This document shows positions 1 to 5,631 of a DNA stretch of 5,631 bases, in pieces (within the stretch, counting starts at the first letter, position 1; every line of letters begins with the position of its first letter). The DNA is from an uncultured Clostridia bacterium. GTDB taxonomy: Bacteria > Bacillota > Clostridia > Christensenellales > UBA1242. The stretch spans positions 1 to 5,631 of the forward strand of contig CANQQH010000070.1 in assembly GCA_947625955.1 (NCBI GenBank), given 5' to 3'. The notes beneath the pieces are model-generated. The model was not told where the DNA came from. It did no database searches and saw nothing but the letters and a program-made list of their open reading frames with translations. Both the position numbers and the translations under genes were made by a program.

Positions 1-1
1 G

Positions 2-193
2 AGAATCATGCAGTTTGGTGCATTCGTTGAGCTTACTCCAACTGTTGACGGAATGATCCACATTTCAAAACTTTCAAACAAGAGAGTTGAAAGAGTTGAA
101 GATGTTGTTAACGTTGGAGATAGAGTTGAAGTTGAAGTTATCAAGATTGACGAGCGCAAGAGAGTTGACCTCAAACTCATCAAAAAACTCTAA
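2..193 (+). CDS. pnp: Polyribonucleotide nucleotidyltransferase (PNPase), C-terminal S1 domain, partial
   Basis: Only the last 63 codons are present; the 5' part lies outside the window and the frame is open to its edge. PNPase is a cytoplasmic trimeric 3'-to-5' phosphorolytic exoribonuclease that degrades mRNA, using phosphate to release nucleoside diphosphates. The visible segment is an S1 RNA-binding domain: RIMQFGAFVEL, then DGMIHISKLS, then VEDVVNVGDRVEVEVIKID, ending in a basic tail (KLIKKL) at a TAA stop. 'RIMxFGAFVE' and 'HISKL..KRVE.VEDV' are typical of the C-terminal S1 domain of PNPase. S1 domains also occur in RpsA, RNase R and YugI-type proteins, but the terminal position and the ylxY and M16 genes downstream match the Bacillota pnp locus. 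The ATG at position 8 is an internal Met, not a start. Confidence 0.88.
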   Translation, partial: RIMQFGAFVELTPTVDGMIHISKLSNKRVERVEDVVNVGDRVEVEVIKIDERKRVDLKLIKKL

Positions 194-208
194 TAATAAA
201 AAAACAAT

Positions 209-241
209 AAATCATCGCTGGCTTTTGGCGGTGATTTTTTT
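209..241 (+). terminator. Intrinsic terminator after pnp
   Basis: An 11-bp stem (left arm 209-219, right arm 227-237) contains two G-U pairs and a 7-base loop (220-226). The U-tract at 235-241 partly overlaps the right arm. It starts 15 bases after the pnp stop codon and is a standard Rho-independent terminator, so ylxY is probably transcribed separately or by read-through. The remainder of the 194-421 gap is AT-rich and shows no gene that I can support. Confidence 0.85.
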
Positions 242-377
242 GCGCTTGCGAGGCTTAGGGAAAACACATGAAAATCAATAATTTTCTTGCAAATGGCAAA
301 ATAAATGTAGTTTTTCACACTTTTTGACCATATTTTTGCGTTTTTTGAAGGAGTGAAAAAGAATTTGAAATTTTGTG

Positions 378-404
378 TTGACAGCTTTGTTTTCTGCATA
401 TTAT
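378..404 (+). promoter_or_regulatory. Candidate promoter for the ylxY-like gene
   Basis: A perfect -35 hexamer TTGACA lies at 378-383. The best -10-like hexamer is TATTAT at 399-404 (5 of 6 matches), but the spacer is only 15 bases; TATTTT at 402-407 would give 18 bases with a weaker match. Transcription would begin near position 410, leaving a leader of about 10-12 bases that still includes some or all of the Shine-Dalgarno at 410-414. The short spacer and very short leader make this weak. A sigma factor other than the housekeeping one could use another site in the AT-rich gap. Confidence 0.3.
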
Positions 405-409
405 TTTGT

Positions 410-414
410 AGGAG
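410..414 (+). promoter_or_regulatory. Ribosome binding site that decides the ylxY start
   Basis: AGGAG sits 7 bases before the ATG at 422, which is optimal spacing. The same frame stays open upstream to a GTG at 353 and a TTG at 365. A second SD-like GAAGGAG at 347-353 overlaps the GTG, so it cannot serve it, but it is 11 bases from the TTG. The 422 start is preferred because it gives a clean signal peptide. Confidence 0.75.
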
Positions 415-421
415 CAAAAAA

Positions 422-1144
422 ATGAACAAAGCAAAACAAAATTTAATTCAGCATATTGTTATCAATCTTGGGCTGCTTGCAATTCTTGTTGTGACGATTG
501 CGGGCTGCGGATTTTTTAATTCCATGGAGGCGGTGACGGCGTTTAGGTCGTATAGAGGTGTGATATATGCTGGCAACGAAAAGAGCGGGAAAGTAGCGCT
601 CATGATAAATGTTTATTGGGGCACCGAATATCTTTCTTCAATGCTTGACACTTTGAAAAATGAAGATGTGAAGTGTACATTTTTTGTTGGCAAAACCTGG
701 GTCGAGGAAAATCCTGAAATGCTCAAACGAATTTTTGATGAGGGGCACGAAATTGGGAACCATGGTTCAAACCATCTTTCACATGCGCGCCTTAGCTATG
801 AGCAAAACGCAAGCGAAATCAGCGGCTGCCATGATGAAGTTTTGAAACTTGTTGGGGTGAAGATGAATTTGTTTGCGCCGCCAAGCGGGAATTATAGCGA
901 CACGACTGTGAAAGTTGCAAGCGACCTTGGCTATAAAACCATCCTCTGGACACACGACACTATCGACTGGCGTGACCAAGACACGAACCTTATTTTCAAA
1001 AGAGCGACCGAGGAAACTGAGAGCGGAGACCTCATTTTGATGCATCCAACCAAGTGCACCATGGAAGCACTTGAAGATATCGTCAGGGCGATTAAAAGTA
1101 AAAAACTGGCACTTTCTACCGTCTCTGATACAATTAAGGACTAA
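422..1144 (+). CDS. ylxY: YlxY-type polysaccharide deacetylase-family (NodB-fold) probable lipoprotein
   Basis: The protein is 240 residues from the ATG at 422. The N-terminus has lysines, a hydrophobic core (about 10-25) and a lipobox-like IAGC ending at Cys29, so it is probably a lipid-anchored protein outside the membrane. The NodB-fold domain covers about 57-235. Motif 1, normally TFDDG, reads MINVYWG (61-67), so the catalytic Asp and one metal-binding Asp are Asn63 and Val64. Motif 2 keeps His114 and His118. Motif 3 is FAPPSG (151-156), with Ala where active enzymes have Arg. WTHDTIDW (176-183) and ILMHPT (205-210, His208) follow. From memory, B. subtilis YlxY has the same 'INVxWG', 'FAPPSG' and 'LMHPT...EAL' pattern, so these changes are family traits rather than decay. 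YlxY is classed as sporulation-associated, but its reaction is not established; deacetylation of peptidoglycan sugars is doubtful. Position after pnp supports the name. A start at 353 or 365 would add up to 23 residues with a second hydrophobic patch. Confidence 0.85.
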   Translation: MNKAKQNLIQHIVINLGLLAILVVTIAGCGFFNSMEAVTAFRSYRGVIYAGNEKSGKVALMINVYWGTEYLSSMLDTLKNEDVKCTFFVGKTWVEENPEMLKRIFDEGHEIGNHGSNHLSHARLSYEQNASEISGCHDEVLKLVGVKMNLFAPPSGNYSDTTVKVASDLGYKTILWTHDTIDWRDQDTNLIFKRATEETESGDLILMHPTKCTMEALEDIVRAIKSKKLALSTVSDTIKD

Positions 1145-1173
1145 AAAACTTGTATAATTTTTTGAAAAACATT

Positions 1174-1202
1174 AAAATCTGTTTTTATTAACAGATTTTT
1201 TT
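1174..1202 (+). terminator. Intrinsic terminator after the ylxY-like gene
   Basis: A perfect 10-bp inverted repeat (AAAATCTGTT at 1174-1183, AACAGATTTT at 1190-1199) encloses a 6-base loop and runs into seven Ts (1196-1202). It lies 29 bases after the stop codon. The stem is AT-rich, so termination may be incomplete. Confidence 0.85.
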
Positions 1203-1203
1203 A

Positions 1204-1212
1204 TGTTATACT
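1204..1212 (+). promoter_or_regulatory. Extended -10 promoter candidate for the M16-ftsK-rimO operon
   Basis: TGTTATACT carries the TG of an extended -10 element at 1204-1205 and TATACT (5 of 6) at 1207-1212. No good -35 lies at the right distance: the 17-base position (1184-1189) falls in the loop of the preceding terminator and reads TTTATT. Extended -10 promoters can work with a poor -35. The expected start near 1218-1220 would give a leader of about 24 bases that includes the AAGGAG at 1229-1234. Confidence 0.6.
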
Positions 1213-1228
1213 AGACTAGAAAAATGCT

Positions 1229-1234
1229 AAGGAG
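1229..1234 (+). promoter_or_regulatory. Ribosome binding site of the M16-family gene
   Basis: AAGGAG, 8 bases before the ATG at 1243; it fixes this start. Confidence 0.85.
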
Positions 1235-1242
1235 AAAATTTT

Positions 1243-2493
1243 ATGGCTCTGAAAATTTATCCAAATGGGCTCAGGTTGTCGATTATCAATAAAAACCAAT
1301 CGAAGTTGGTGAGCGTTTGCTTGACCATAACGAGCGGCACGCAATCTGAAAAAAACTATGAGGCGGGAGTGAGCGAATTTATGTCGCGTATGCTTTTGAT
1401 GGGAACGAACGAACACCCTTCAAAAGAACTTCTCAGCGCCTACGCAAAAAGTAATGGTATTGTTCTTTCAACAAGCAACACAGCCGAAAGCGTCATTCTC
1501 ACGGCGCTCACAACAACCGAGAATATTCAAAAGGCTCTCGATGTTCTTTGCGAGATAGTTTTTGATTCTCAGTTCGATTCAAAAAGTGGCGACATTGTTC
1601 GTGCTAGCATGATGGCGGACATCGCCAAACTTCAAGAAAATCCTTCGTATATTTTGGAAAGGCTAACAAACCAAGCGCTGTTTTATAGAACAGGGCTTGC
1701 AAACCCAAAGTATGGAACAATAACAACAATCGCAAGGATGAAAAGCCAAGACGCAAAGGACTTTTTGGATAGGGTGCTGACGCCAAAGAACACCGTTATC
1801 TCTATTGTTGGCGATGTTGATGCTGACGAAATCTATGAGCAAGTGATGAAAACTTTCTATTCGAAGTTCATCGACGGCGGTGACTACAAGAAACTCAAAT
1901 TTGTTGCTCCAATCGAGGGCTTTGTTGGTGGTGAAAGAACGAAGAACAAGAAACTTAATCAAAGCAGAATGTTTCTAAGTTTTCCATGCCTCAACTATAA
2001 AAACTCGCGAAAATACGCGCTCAGCATCATGGAGCCGCTTATTTTGAAACATATTCGCAGCAAGTTTGCATATGAGAATTACTTCCACAGCGAGGTTGTG
2101 ACGCATGAACTCTTTGCAAACAACGGAAAACTAACAATCGAAACCATGGTTGACTATGACAGCGCGAAGAAGTATCTTGACACAGTTGTTGAGGCGCTCA
2201 AAGAGCTTAAAGAGAAGAAACTGACCGAGCAAGATTTCGAGCTCGAAAAAAATTCATTTATTGTGAAATTCCTCTATCAAAACGACAAAAGCTCTGACCT
2301 TGCAATTTCAGCTGCAAGAGAAGTTGCGGTTTTGAAGCAAAGTTATTCGCTCACAAGCGAACTGCTCAAAATTGAGCTTTTGACCGTTAGTGATGCCAAC
2401 AAGATTCTTGACGAAATCCTTGATTTCTCAAAACTCTATGTTGCGTATTTGGGTGGTCAAATCGACATCAATACTCTTGACTATATTGACTAA
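1243..2493 (+). CDS. M16-family (MlpA/YmfF-like) protein, probably catalytically inactive
   Basis: The protein is 416 residues, the usual length of a two-domain bacterial M16B peptidase (about 410-430). It opens with YPNGLRLSI (6-14) and SGTQSE (31-36), as M16 members do. The region that should read GxxHFLEHMLFKGT is GVSEFMSRMLLMGT (42-55): both zinc-binding His and the catalytic Glu of HxxEH are replaced, by Glu45, Arg49 and Ser48. The later Glu ligand aligns, as far as can be judged by eye, with Asp126 in MADIAKLQENP (124-134). The end of the N-terminal domain (TVISIVGDVDADEIYEQV, 184-201) and a C-terminal M16 domain with KLTEQDFELEKNSF (326-339) are well kept and the frame is intact, so this is a conserved non-peptidase rather than a pseudogene. 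No signal peptide is seen. It sits in the slot of B. subtilis mlpA, which from memory keeps HxxEH; B. subtilis YmfF is an example of an M16 protein lacking the motif. It might pair with an active M16 protein encoded elsewhere. Its role is unknown. Confidence 0.85.
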   Translation: MALKIYPNGLRLSIINKNQSKLVSVCLTITSGTQSEKNYEAGVSEFMSRMLLMGTNEHPSKELLSAYAKSNGIVLSTSNTAESVILTALTTTENIQKALDVLCEIVFDSQFDSKSGDIVRASMMADIAKLQENPSYILERLTNQALFYRTGLANPKYGTITTIARMKSQDAKDFLDRVLTPKNTVISIVGDVDADEIYEQVMKTFYSKFIDGGDYKKLKFVAPIEGFVGGERTKNKKLNQSRMFLSFPCLNYKNSRKYALSIMEPLILKHIRSKFAYENYFHSEVVTHELFANNGKLTIETMVDYDSAKKYLDTVVEALKELKEKKLTEQDFELEKNSFIVKFLYQNDKSSDLAISAAREVAVLKQSYSLTSELLKIELLTVSDANKILDEILDFSKLYVAYLGGQIDINTLDYID

Positions 2494-2499
2494 TTGTGG

Positions 2500-2506
2500 G
2501 TGAGGT
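2500..2506 (+). promoter_or_regulatory. Ribosome binding site supporting the TTG start of ftsK
   Basis: GTGAGGT contains GAGGT, complementary to the 16S 3' end, and is 8 bases before the TTG at 2515. No ATG in this frame lies near it, and the coding sequence with its first basic residues begins right after. Confidence 0.65.
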
Positions 2507-2514
2507 AGATTTCC

Positions 2515-5500
2515 TTGGTTAACAAAACAAAATCCAATCGTTCAAGTTCAACAAAAAAGAGCATAAGTATTATCTCAATAGTCTTTTCTATTGTTGTTTT
2601 TATCTTTGCACTCGTGCCAAAACTTTTGCATATTGGCTCTTTTTTCCAAGGTGTTTTTGGCGTTATGATATACCCAATCTGCGTTTTGATAACCCTTGTG
2701 AACATTGCGAAGCTCCTGTCGCTTCGCTATTCGTTTGACGCGAGATTCACAACCTTTATTATAATAAGCTTCGTTGCATTGCTTGGATTATTCCACACAA
2801 TCTTTTCATCCAAAGTTTTGCTCTCAACCTACAAGACCTTTAATGATTTTGGCGCCTACCTGAAAGCGACCTATACACTCAAACATGGCATAACTGTTGG
2901 TGGGCTGATTCTCAGCATACTTGTATTTTTGCTAAGAGCCTTGATAGGTGTTGGCGGGGCATATGTTGTGTTTGCAATTACGGCAACACTTTTCATCGGC
3001 CTCACAATCGACTATGCTGTCAATGTTCGCAAGAAAAAAAGAAGCGTTATTGTTAACAACGCGCAGCAAAGCGAGAAGCCAGACTTTGACGAAAACAGTG
3101 GACTTAGCACAAGTGAATATAGTTTTTTGCCTGAAAAACAGGAAGAATCAAACATTGATTTGACAACTTTTGAAAGCAGTCCTGCACCTGCTCAAACTGA
3201 AATGAACAGCAATTTGTTTGAGCCAGAAACTAACTTTAATTATAGTTTTAGTGACCAGACGGCAGAAGACGAAAAAACGCAAAATGACGAGCGAGAAAGT
3301 GCAAAAAGCGTGTTATTTGGCTCAAATTTCCAAGAAAATTCGCAAAATAACGAGACGAAAGAAGATGCAAATGAGCCAAAAAGTGCGCATGAAATTTTGT
3401 TTGGTGACCGCCAAACAACCATTCCAAACATCTTTGATAGGTCAAGTGAGGAACGCGACGCTTGGAGGCGCCAGTATGCATCGCATCCGCTTTCATATCA
3501 TGATGAGCCAAAGGCAGAAGATGAAGACAAAGAAGAATCAACTTTTGAAAAAGATGATTGCGCAATAAAAACAAGTTGGGGTGAATATCGCCCAACAAGT
3601 TCATTTAATTCCGGCTCGACCGTTGATGATGTTCAATCTTCAAGGGCAAGAGATCTTTCTCGTGCTCGCTCCATAAGGCGCGACGAACCACTCAAACAAG
3701 AAGAGAGTGCCGAGGAGGCGCCAAAGGCTGAGGAGCCAAGGCAAAATATTTTTGATAACACGCGCATACGCGAGCGAAGAGACATAAGAGAGCGAACAAG
3801 CGTTTCAAACTTCAATAAAGAATCAAGTGAAGAACCTGTTCAAGACAACTCATCGCGTCTCAATGAGCGCCGCGTTGGTGACATCTTGGCAAACGCTTCA
3901 AATCTTGGGGTTGAGAGAAGAGAACAGTCGCTTGGGATTGAGCAGCCTCTTGGCGGTGAAAGAAAGGAATCCTTCTCGTCAATTCTCGATAGCAATCGTC
4001 GTGCGGCTGTTCGTGAGGAAAAACCTCGCCAGGTAACGCAACAAAATATGTTCACGCAGGTTAGTGGGCCATACACTCCGCCACCAACCAATATTCTCAA
4101 TCTCTATAAAGAGGACCATGAGGACTATTCGGCTGAATACAAGGCGAAGTCTGAAATTTTGGAAAACACACTCTCAGCTTTCAAAATTCCTGCGAAGGTC
4201 ATCAATGTTGTTCGAGGTCCAAAGGTCACAAGATATGAACTTTCCATGCCAACAGGTATTGCCGTTAACAAGATTTTGCAATACGACAGAGACATGTCGA
4301 TGAATCTTGCAACCAAGAGCGGCGTTAGAATTGAAGCGCCAATTCCAGGCAAGAACGCCTTTGGTGTTGAAGTTGAGAACGCGAAGTCATCGAATGTTGG
4401 GCTGAGGGAACTTTTGGAGTCGCCTGAATATGTGAATTTCAAAGGTCCTTTGCCAGTTGCAGTTGGAAAGAACATCTCTGGTGAAGTTGTTATCAAGAGC
4501 CTTGCAAGAATGGTGCATATGCTTGTTGCGGGTTCAACCGGCTCGGGAAAATCCGTCTTTTTGCACTCGCTCATCATGAGCCTTATGTATAGGCACTCGC
4601 CAGAAGAACTACGATTTATCATGATCGACCCAAAGAGGGTTGAGTTTTCGCGCTATAACAATATGCCTCACATGATGCTTCCTGAGATTGTCAATGAGTG
4701 TTCAAAAGCTGTGAACGCGCTCAACTGGGCAGTGAAGGAAATGGAAAGGCGCTATGACCTTTTGGAAAAGAACAGATGCCAAAAACTCGAACAATTCAAC
4801 AACTGTCCTGCTGTTAAGAATGGCGAGGAGAAGAAACTGCCATATCTTGTTATTGTTGTTGATGAGCTTGCCGAACTCATGAGCGTTGCAAAGAAAGAAG
4901 TTGAAGGCAAGATTCAAAGAATAACTCAGCTTGGTCGTGCTGCGGGCATACACATGGTCATTGCAACGCAGCGTCCTTCAACGGATATTATCACTGGCGT
5001 TATCAAAAACAACATGCCAACCAGAGTTGCGCTCTCGCTTGCAAGTGGTATTGACTCTCAAACGGTCATCAACCAATACGGCGCTGAAAAGTTGCTTGGT
5101 TGGGGCGACATGCTCCTTTCCGCGCAAGATAGCAACCAGATCGTGCGTTTGCAAGGTGCGTTTGTGTCGGATGAAGAGATTGAAAAAATCCTCGACTTTA
5201 TCAAGGCGCACAATGCGTGCGTTTATGACGAAGAAGTGCAGAAAGTTATCAATGCTGAGCCTGAAAAAGAGCAGGGCTCCGACGACGACGGCTCCTCTTC
5301 ATCGGACGACAGAATGGACGAACTCATGCCTCAGGCGCTCAAACTCGTTATGAAGAACGGGAAAGCGTCGATATCCATGGTTCAGCGCAGGTTCAGCGTT
5401 GGCTATGCAAGGGCAGCGAGAATCATTGACCAGATGGAAACACATGGCTTTATCGACGGCGGAATTGGCAACAAGCCGCGCGACATAAAGATCACGATTG

Positions 5501-5541
5501 AAGAATACAACAATTTGTTTGGTAATTTTGACGGAGATTAA
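2515..5541 (+). CDS. ftsK: FtsK/SpoIIIE-family septal DNA translocase
   Basis: The protein is 1008 residues, longer than SpoIIIE (about 790) because of its linker. It is a hexameric ATPase that pumps chromosomal DNA through the division or sporulation septum. In order: a basic N-terminus; four or five hydrophobic stretches (about 17-36, 45-69, 79-98, 126-170) anchoring it in the membrane; a long Glu/Ser/Arg/Asn-rich linker (about 172-521); the motor, with alpha-domain motifs GPKVTRYEL (568-576) and IEAPIPGK (606-613), Walker A GSTGSGKS (673-680), DPKRVEF, Walker B VIVVDE (ending at Asp783-Glu784) and ATQRPS (817-822); an acidic spacer rich in Asp and Ser (about 922-933); and a winged-helix gamma domain (about 935-1000) with QRRFSVGYARAARII (957-971) and GNKPR (985-989), which reads polar DNA sequences (KOPS/SRS). 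The usual GAEKLLGRGDML reads GAEKLLGWGDML (Trp863). It starts at TTG, 21 bases after the M16 gene. FtsK and SpoIIIE cannot be told apart here; the membrane segments rule out soluble SftA. Confidence 0.96.
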   Translation: MVNKTKSNRSSSTKKSISIISIVFSIVVFIFALVPKLLHIGSFFQGVFGVMIYPICVLITLVNIAKLLSLRYSFDARFTTFIIISFVALLGLFHTIFSSKVLLSTYKTFNDFGAYLKATYTLKHGITVGGLILSILVFLLRALIGVGGAYVVFAITATLFIGLTIDYAVNVRKKKRSVIVNNAQQSEKPDFDENSGLSTSEYSFLPEKQEESNIDLTTFESSPAPAQTEMNSNLFEPETNFNYSFSDQTAEDEKTQNDERESAKSVLFGSNFQENSQNNETKEDANEPKSAHEILFGDRQTTIPNIFDRSSEERDAWRRQYASHPLSYHDEPKAEDEDKEESTFEKDDCAIKTSWGEYRPTSSFNSGSTVDDVQSSRARDLSRARSIRRDEPLKQEESAEEAPKAEEPRQNIFDNTRIRERRDIRERTSVSNFNKESSEEPVQDNSSRLNERRVGDILANASNLGVERREQSLGIEQPLGGERKESFSSILDSNRRAAVREEKPRQVTQQNMFTQVSGPYTPPPTNILNLYKEDHEDYSAEYKAKSEILENTLSAFKIPAKVINVVRGPKVTRYELSMPTGIAVNKILQYDRDMSMNLATKSGVRIEAPIPGKNAFGVEVENAKSSNVGLRELLESPEYVNFKGPLPVAVGKNISGEVVIKSLARMVHMLVAGSTGSGKSVFLHSLIMSLMYRHSPEELRFIMIDPKRVEFSRYNNMPHMMLPEIVNECSKAVNALNWAVKEMERRYDLLEKNRCQKLEQFNNCPAVKNGEEKKLPYLVIVVDELAELMSVAKKEVEGKIQRITQLGRAAGIHMVIATQRPSTDIITGVIKNNMPTRVALSLASGIDSQTVINQYGAEKLLGWGDMLLSAQDSNQIVRLQGAFVSDEEIEKILDFIKAHNACVYDEEVQKVINAEPEKEQGSDDDGSSSSDDRMDELMPQALKLVMKNGKASISMVQRRFSVGYARAARIIDQMETHGFIDGGIGNKPRDIKITIEEYNNLFGNFDGD
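3298..3756 (+). repeat. Repeated short motifs in the FtsK linker (SAxx[VI]LFG and NIFD)
   Basis: Within the low-complexity linker two short peptide motifs recur. SAKSVLFG (residues 262-269, bases 3298-3321) and SAHEILFG (290-297, bases 3382-3405) are 28 residues apart. PNIFD (304-308) and QNIFD (410-414) are each followed by an Arg/Glu-rich run (RSSEERDAWRRQ and NTRIRERRDIRE). Codons differ between copies, so this is similarity of peptide rather than a recent DNA duplication. They stand out as hydrophobic islands in a polar, probably disordered chain, as expected of short binding motifs; the partner is unknown. Confidence 0.45.
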
Positions 5542-5542
5542 T

Positions 5543-5548
5543 AGGAGG
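5543..5548 (+). promoter_or_regulatory. Ribosome binding site of rimO
   Basis: AGGAGG, a full consensus Shine-Dalgarno, 6 bases before the ATG at 5555 and only 2 bases after the ftsK stop codon, consistent with co-transcription. Confidence 0.85.
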
Positions 5549-5554
5549 ATAAAA

Positions 5555-5631
5555 ATGCAAAAAGACAAAAAACTTGTTGGCGTTATATCTCTTGGGTGCG
5601 ACAAAAACAGGGTTGACAGCGAGCATATGCT
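5555..5631 (+). CDS. rimO: Ribosomal protein S12 methylthiotransferase RimO, N-terminal fragment
   Basis: Only 25 complete codons are present before the window ends. The motif VGVISLGCDKNRVDSEHM is the start of the UPF0004 domain of radical-SAM methylthiotransferases; Cys15 would be a ligand of the auxiliary iron-sulfur cluster. 'SLGCxKNxVDSE' fits RimO, which methylthiolates an Asp of ribosomal protein S12, whereas MiaB usually reads 'TFGCQMNxxDSE' or similar; MtaB-type relatives are the remaining alternative. It starts 13 bases after ftsK with no terminator between them, so it probably shares the transcript. The ftsK-rimO order is, from memory, common in Clostridia. Confidence 0.85.
   Translation, partial: MQKDKKLVGVISLGCDKNRVDSEHM

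Noticed and set aside
80..172. Repeated AGAGTTGA units near the end of pnp
   Set aside because: The recurrence comes from repeated Arg-Val-Glu/Asp in the S1 domain combined with codon bias; spacing is irregular and it is not a DNA repeat element.
270..286. Small inverted repeat GAAAAT/ATTTTC in the gap before ylxY
   Set aside because: Six A/T-rich base pairs are expected by chance in this sequence; there is no T-tract or known operator pattern.
190..429. 79-codon - strand frame over the pnp-ylxY gap
   Set aside because: It reads across the pnp terminator and AT-rich DNA, giving a Phe/Lys-rich peptide with no recognisable domain.
3218..3604. Overlapping frames on both strands in the ftsK linker region
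   Set aside because: The linker's low-complexity, GAA/AAA-rich codons leave other phases open; the peptides look like frame shadows, and the ftsK frame is continuous through the region.
4125..4622. 165-codon open frame on the - strand inside ftsK
   Set aside because: It is antisense to the highly conserved motor domain, shows no recognisable domain, and is a by-product of codon bias in the real gene.
4931..5353. 140-codon + strand frame overlapping ftsK in another phase
   Set aside because: It overlaps the Walker B-to-gamma region of ftsK, has an implausible Arg/Ser/Thr-rich composition and no ribosome binding site that stands out.

Overview
The window is a conserved housekeeping stretch of a low-to-moderate GC bacterial chromosome, most likely from the Bacillota (Clostridia-like). 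Three things point there. The gene order pnp / ylxY / M16-peptidase family resembles the pnpA-ylxY-mlpA segment of Bacillus subtilis. The deacetylase has the YlxY-type signature. Strong AGGAG Shine-Dalgarno sequences precede most genes, and one start is TTG. Genus or species cannot be fixed from the sequence alone.

Layout, all on the + strand: (1) 2-193, the C-terminal S1 RNA-binding domain of polynucleotide phosphorylase (pnp), cut by the window edge and followed by a clear intrinsic terminator (209-241). (2) 194-421, a 228-base AT-rich gap holding that terminator and a weak promoter candidate. (3) 422-1144, a YlxY-type NodB-fold protein with a probable lipoprotein signal, followed by a perfect 10-bp hairpin terminator (1174-1202). 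(4) An extended -10 promoter candidate directly after that terminator (1204-1212). (5) 1243-2493, an M16-family (MlpA/YmfF-like) protein whose zinc-binding HxxEH motif is replaced. (6) 2515-5541, a membrane-anchored FtsK/SpoIIIE DNA translocase with a TTG start and a long charged linker. (7) 5555-5631, the first codons of RimO, the ribosomal protein S12 methylthiotransferase. No terminator is visible between the M16 gene and rimO, and the gaps are 21 and 13 bases, so these three genes probably form one operon.

The genes cover RNA turnover (pnp), envelope or spore-related functions (ylxY, M16), chromosome segregation at the septum (ftsK) and ribosome modification (rimO). I see no mobile element, CRISPR array, tRNA, rRNA or unknown defence-like system. 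The most notable point is that two consecutive genes, the deacetylase and the peptidase, encode proteins that appear to lack key catalytic residues. The other is the FtsK linker, which contains repeated short motifs that may be binding sites. I do not find evidence for a truly undescribed system here.
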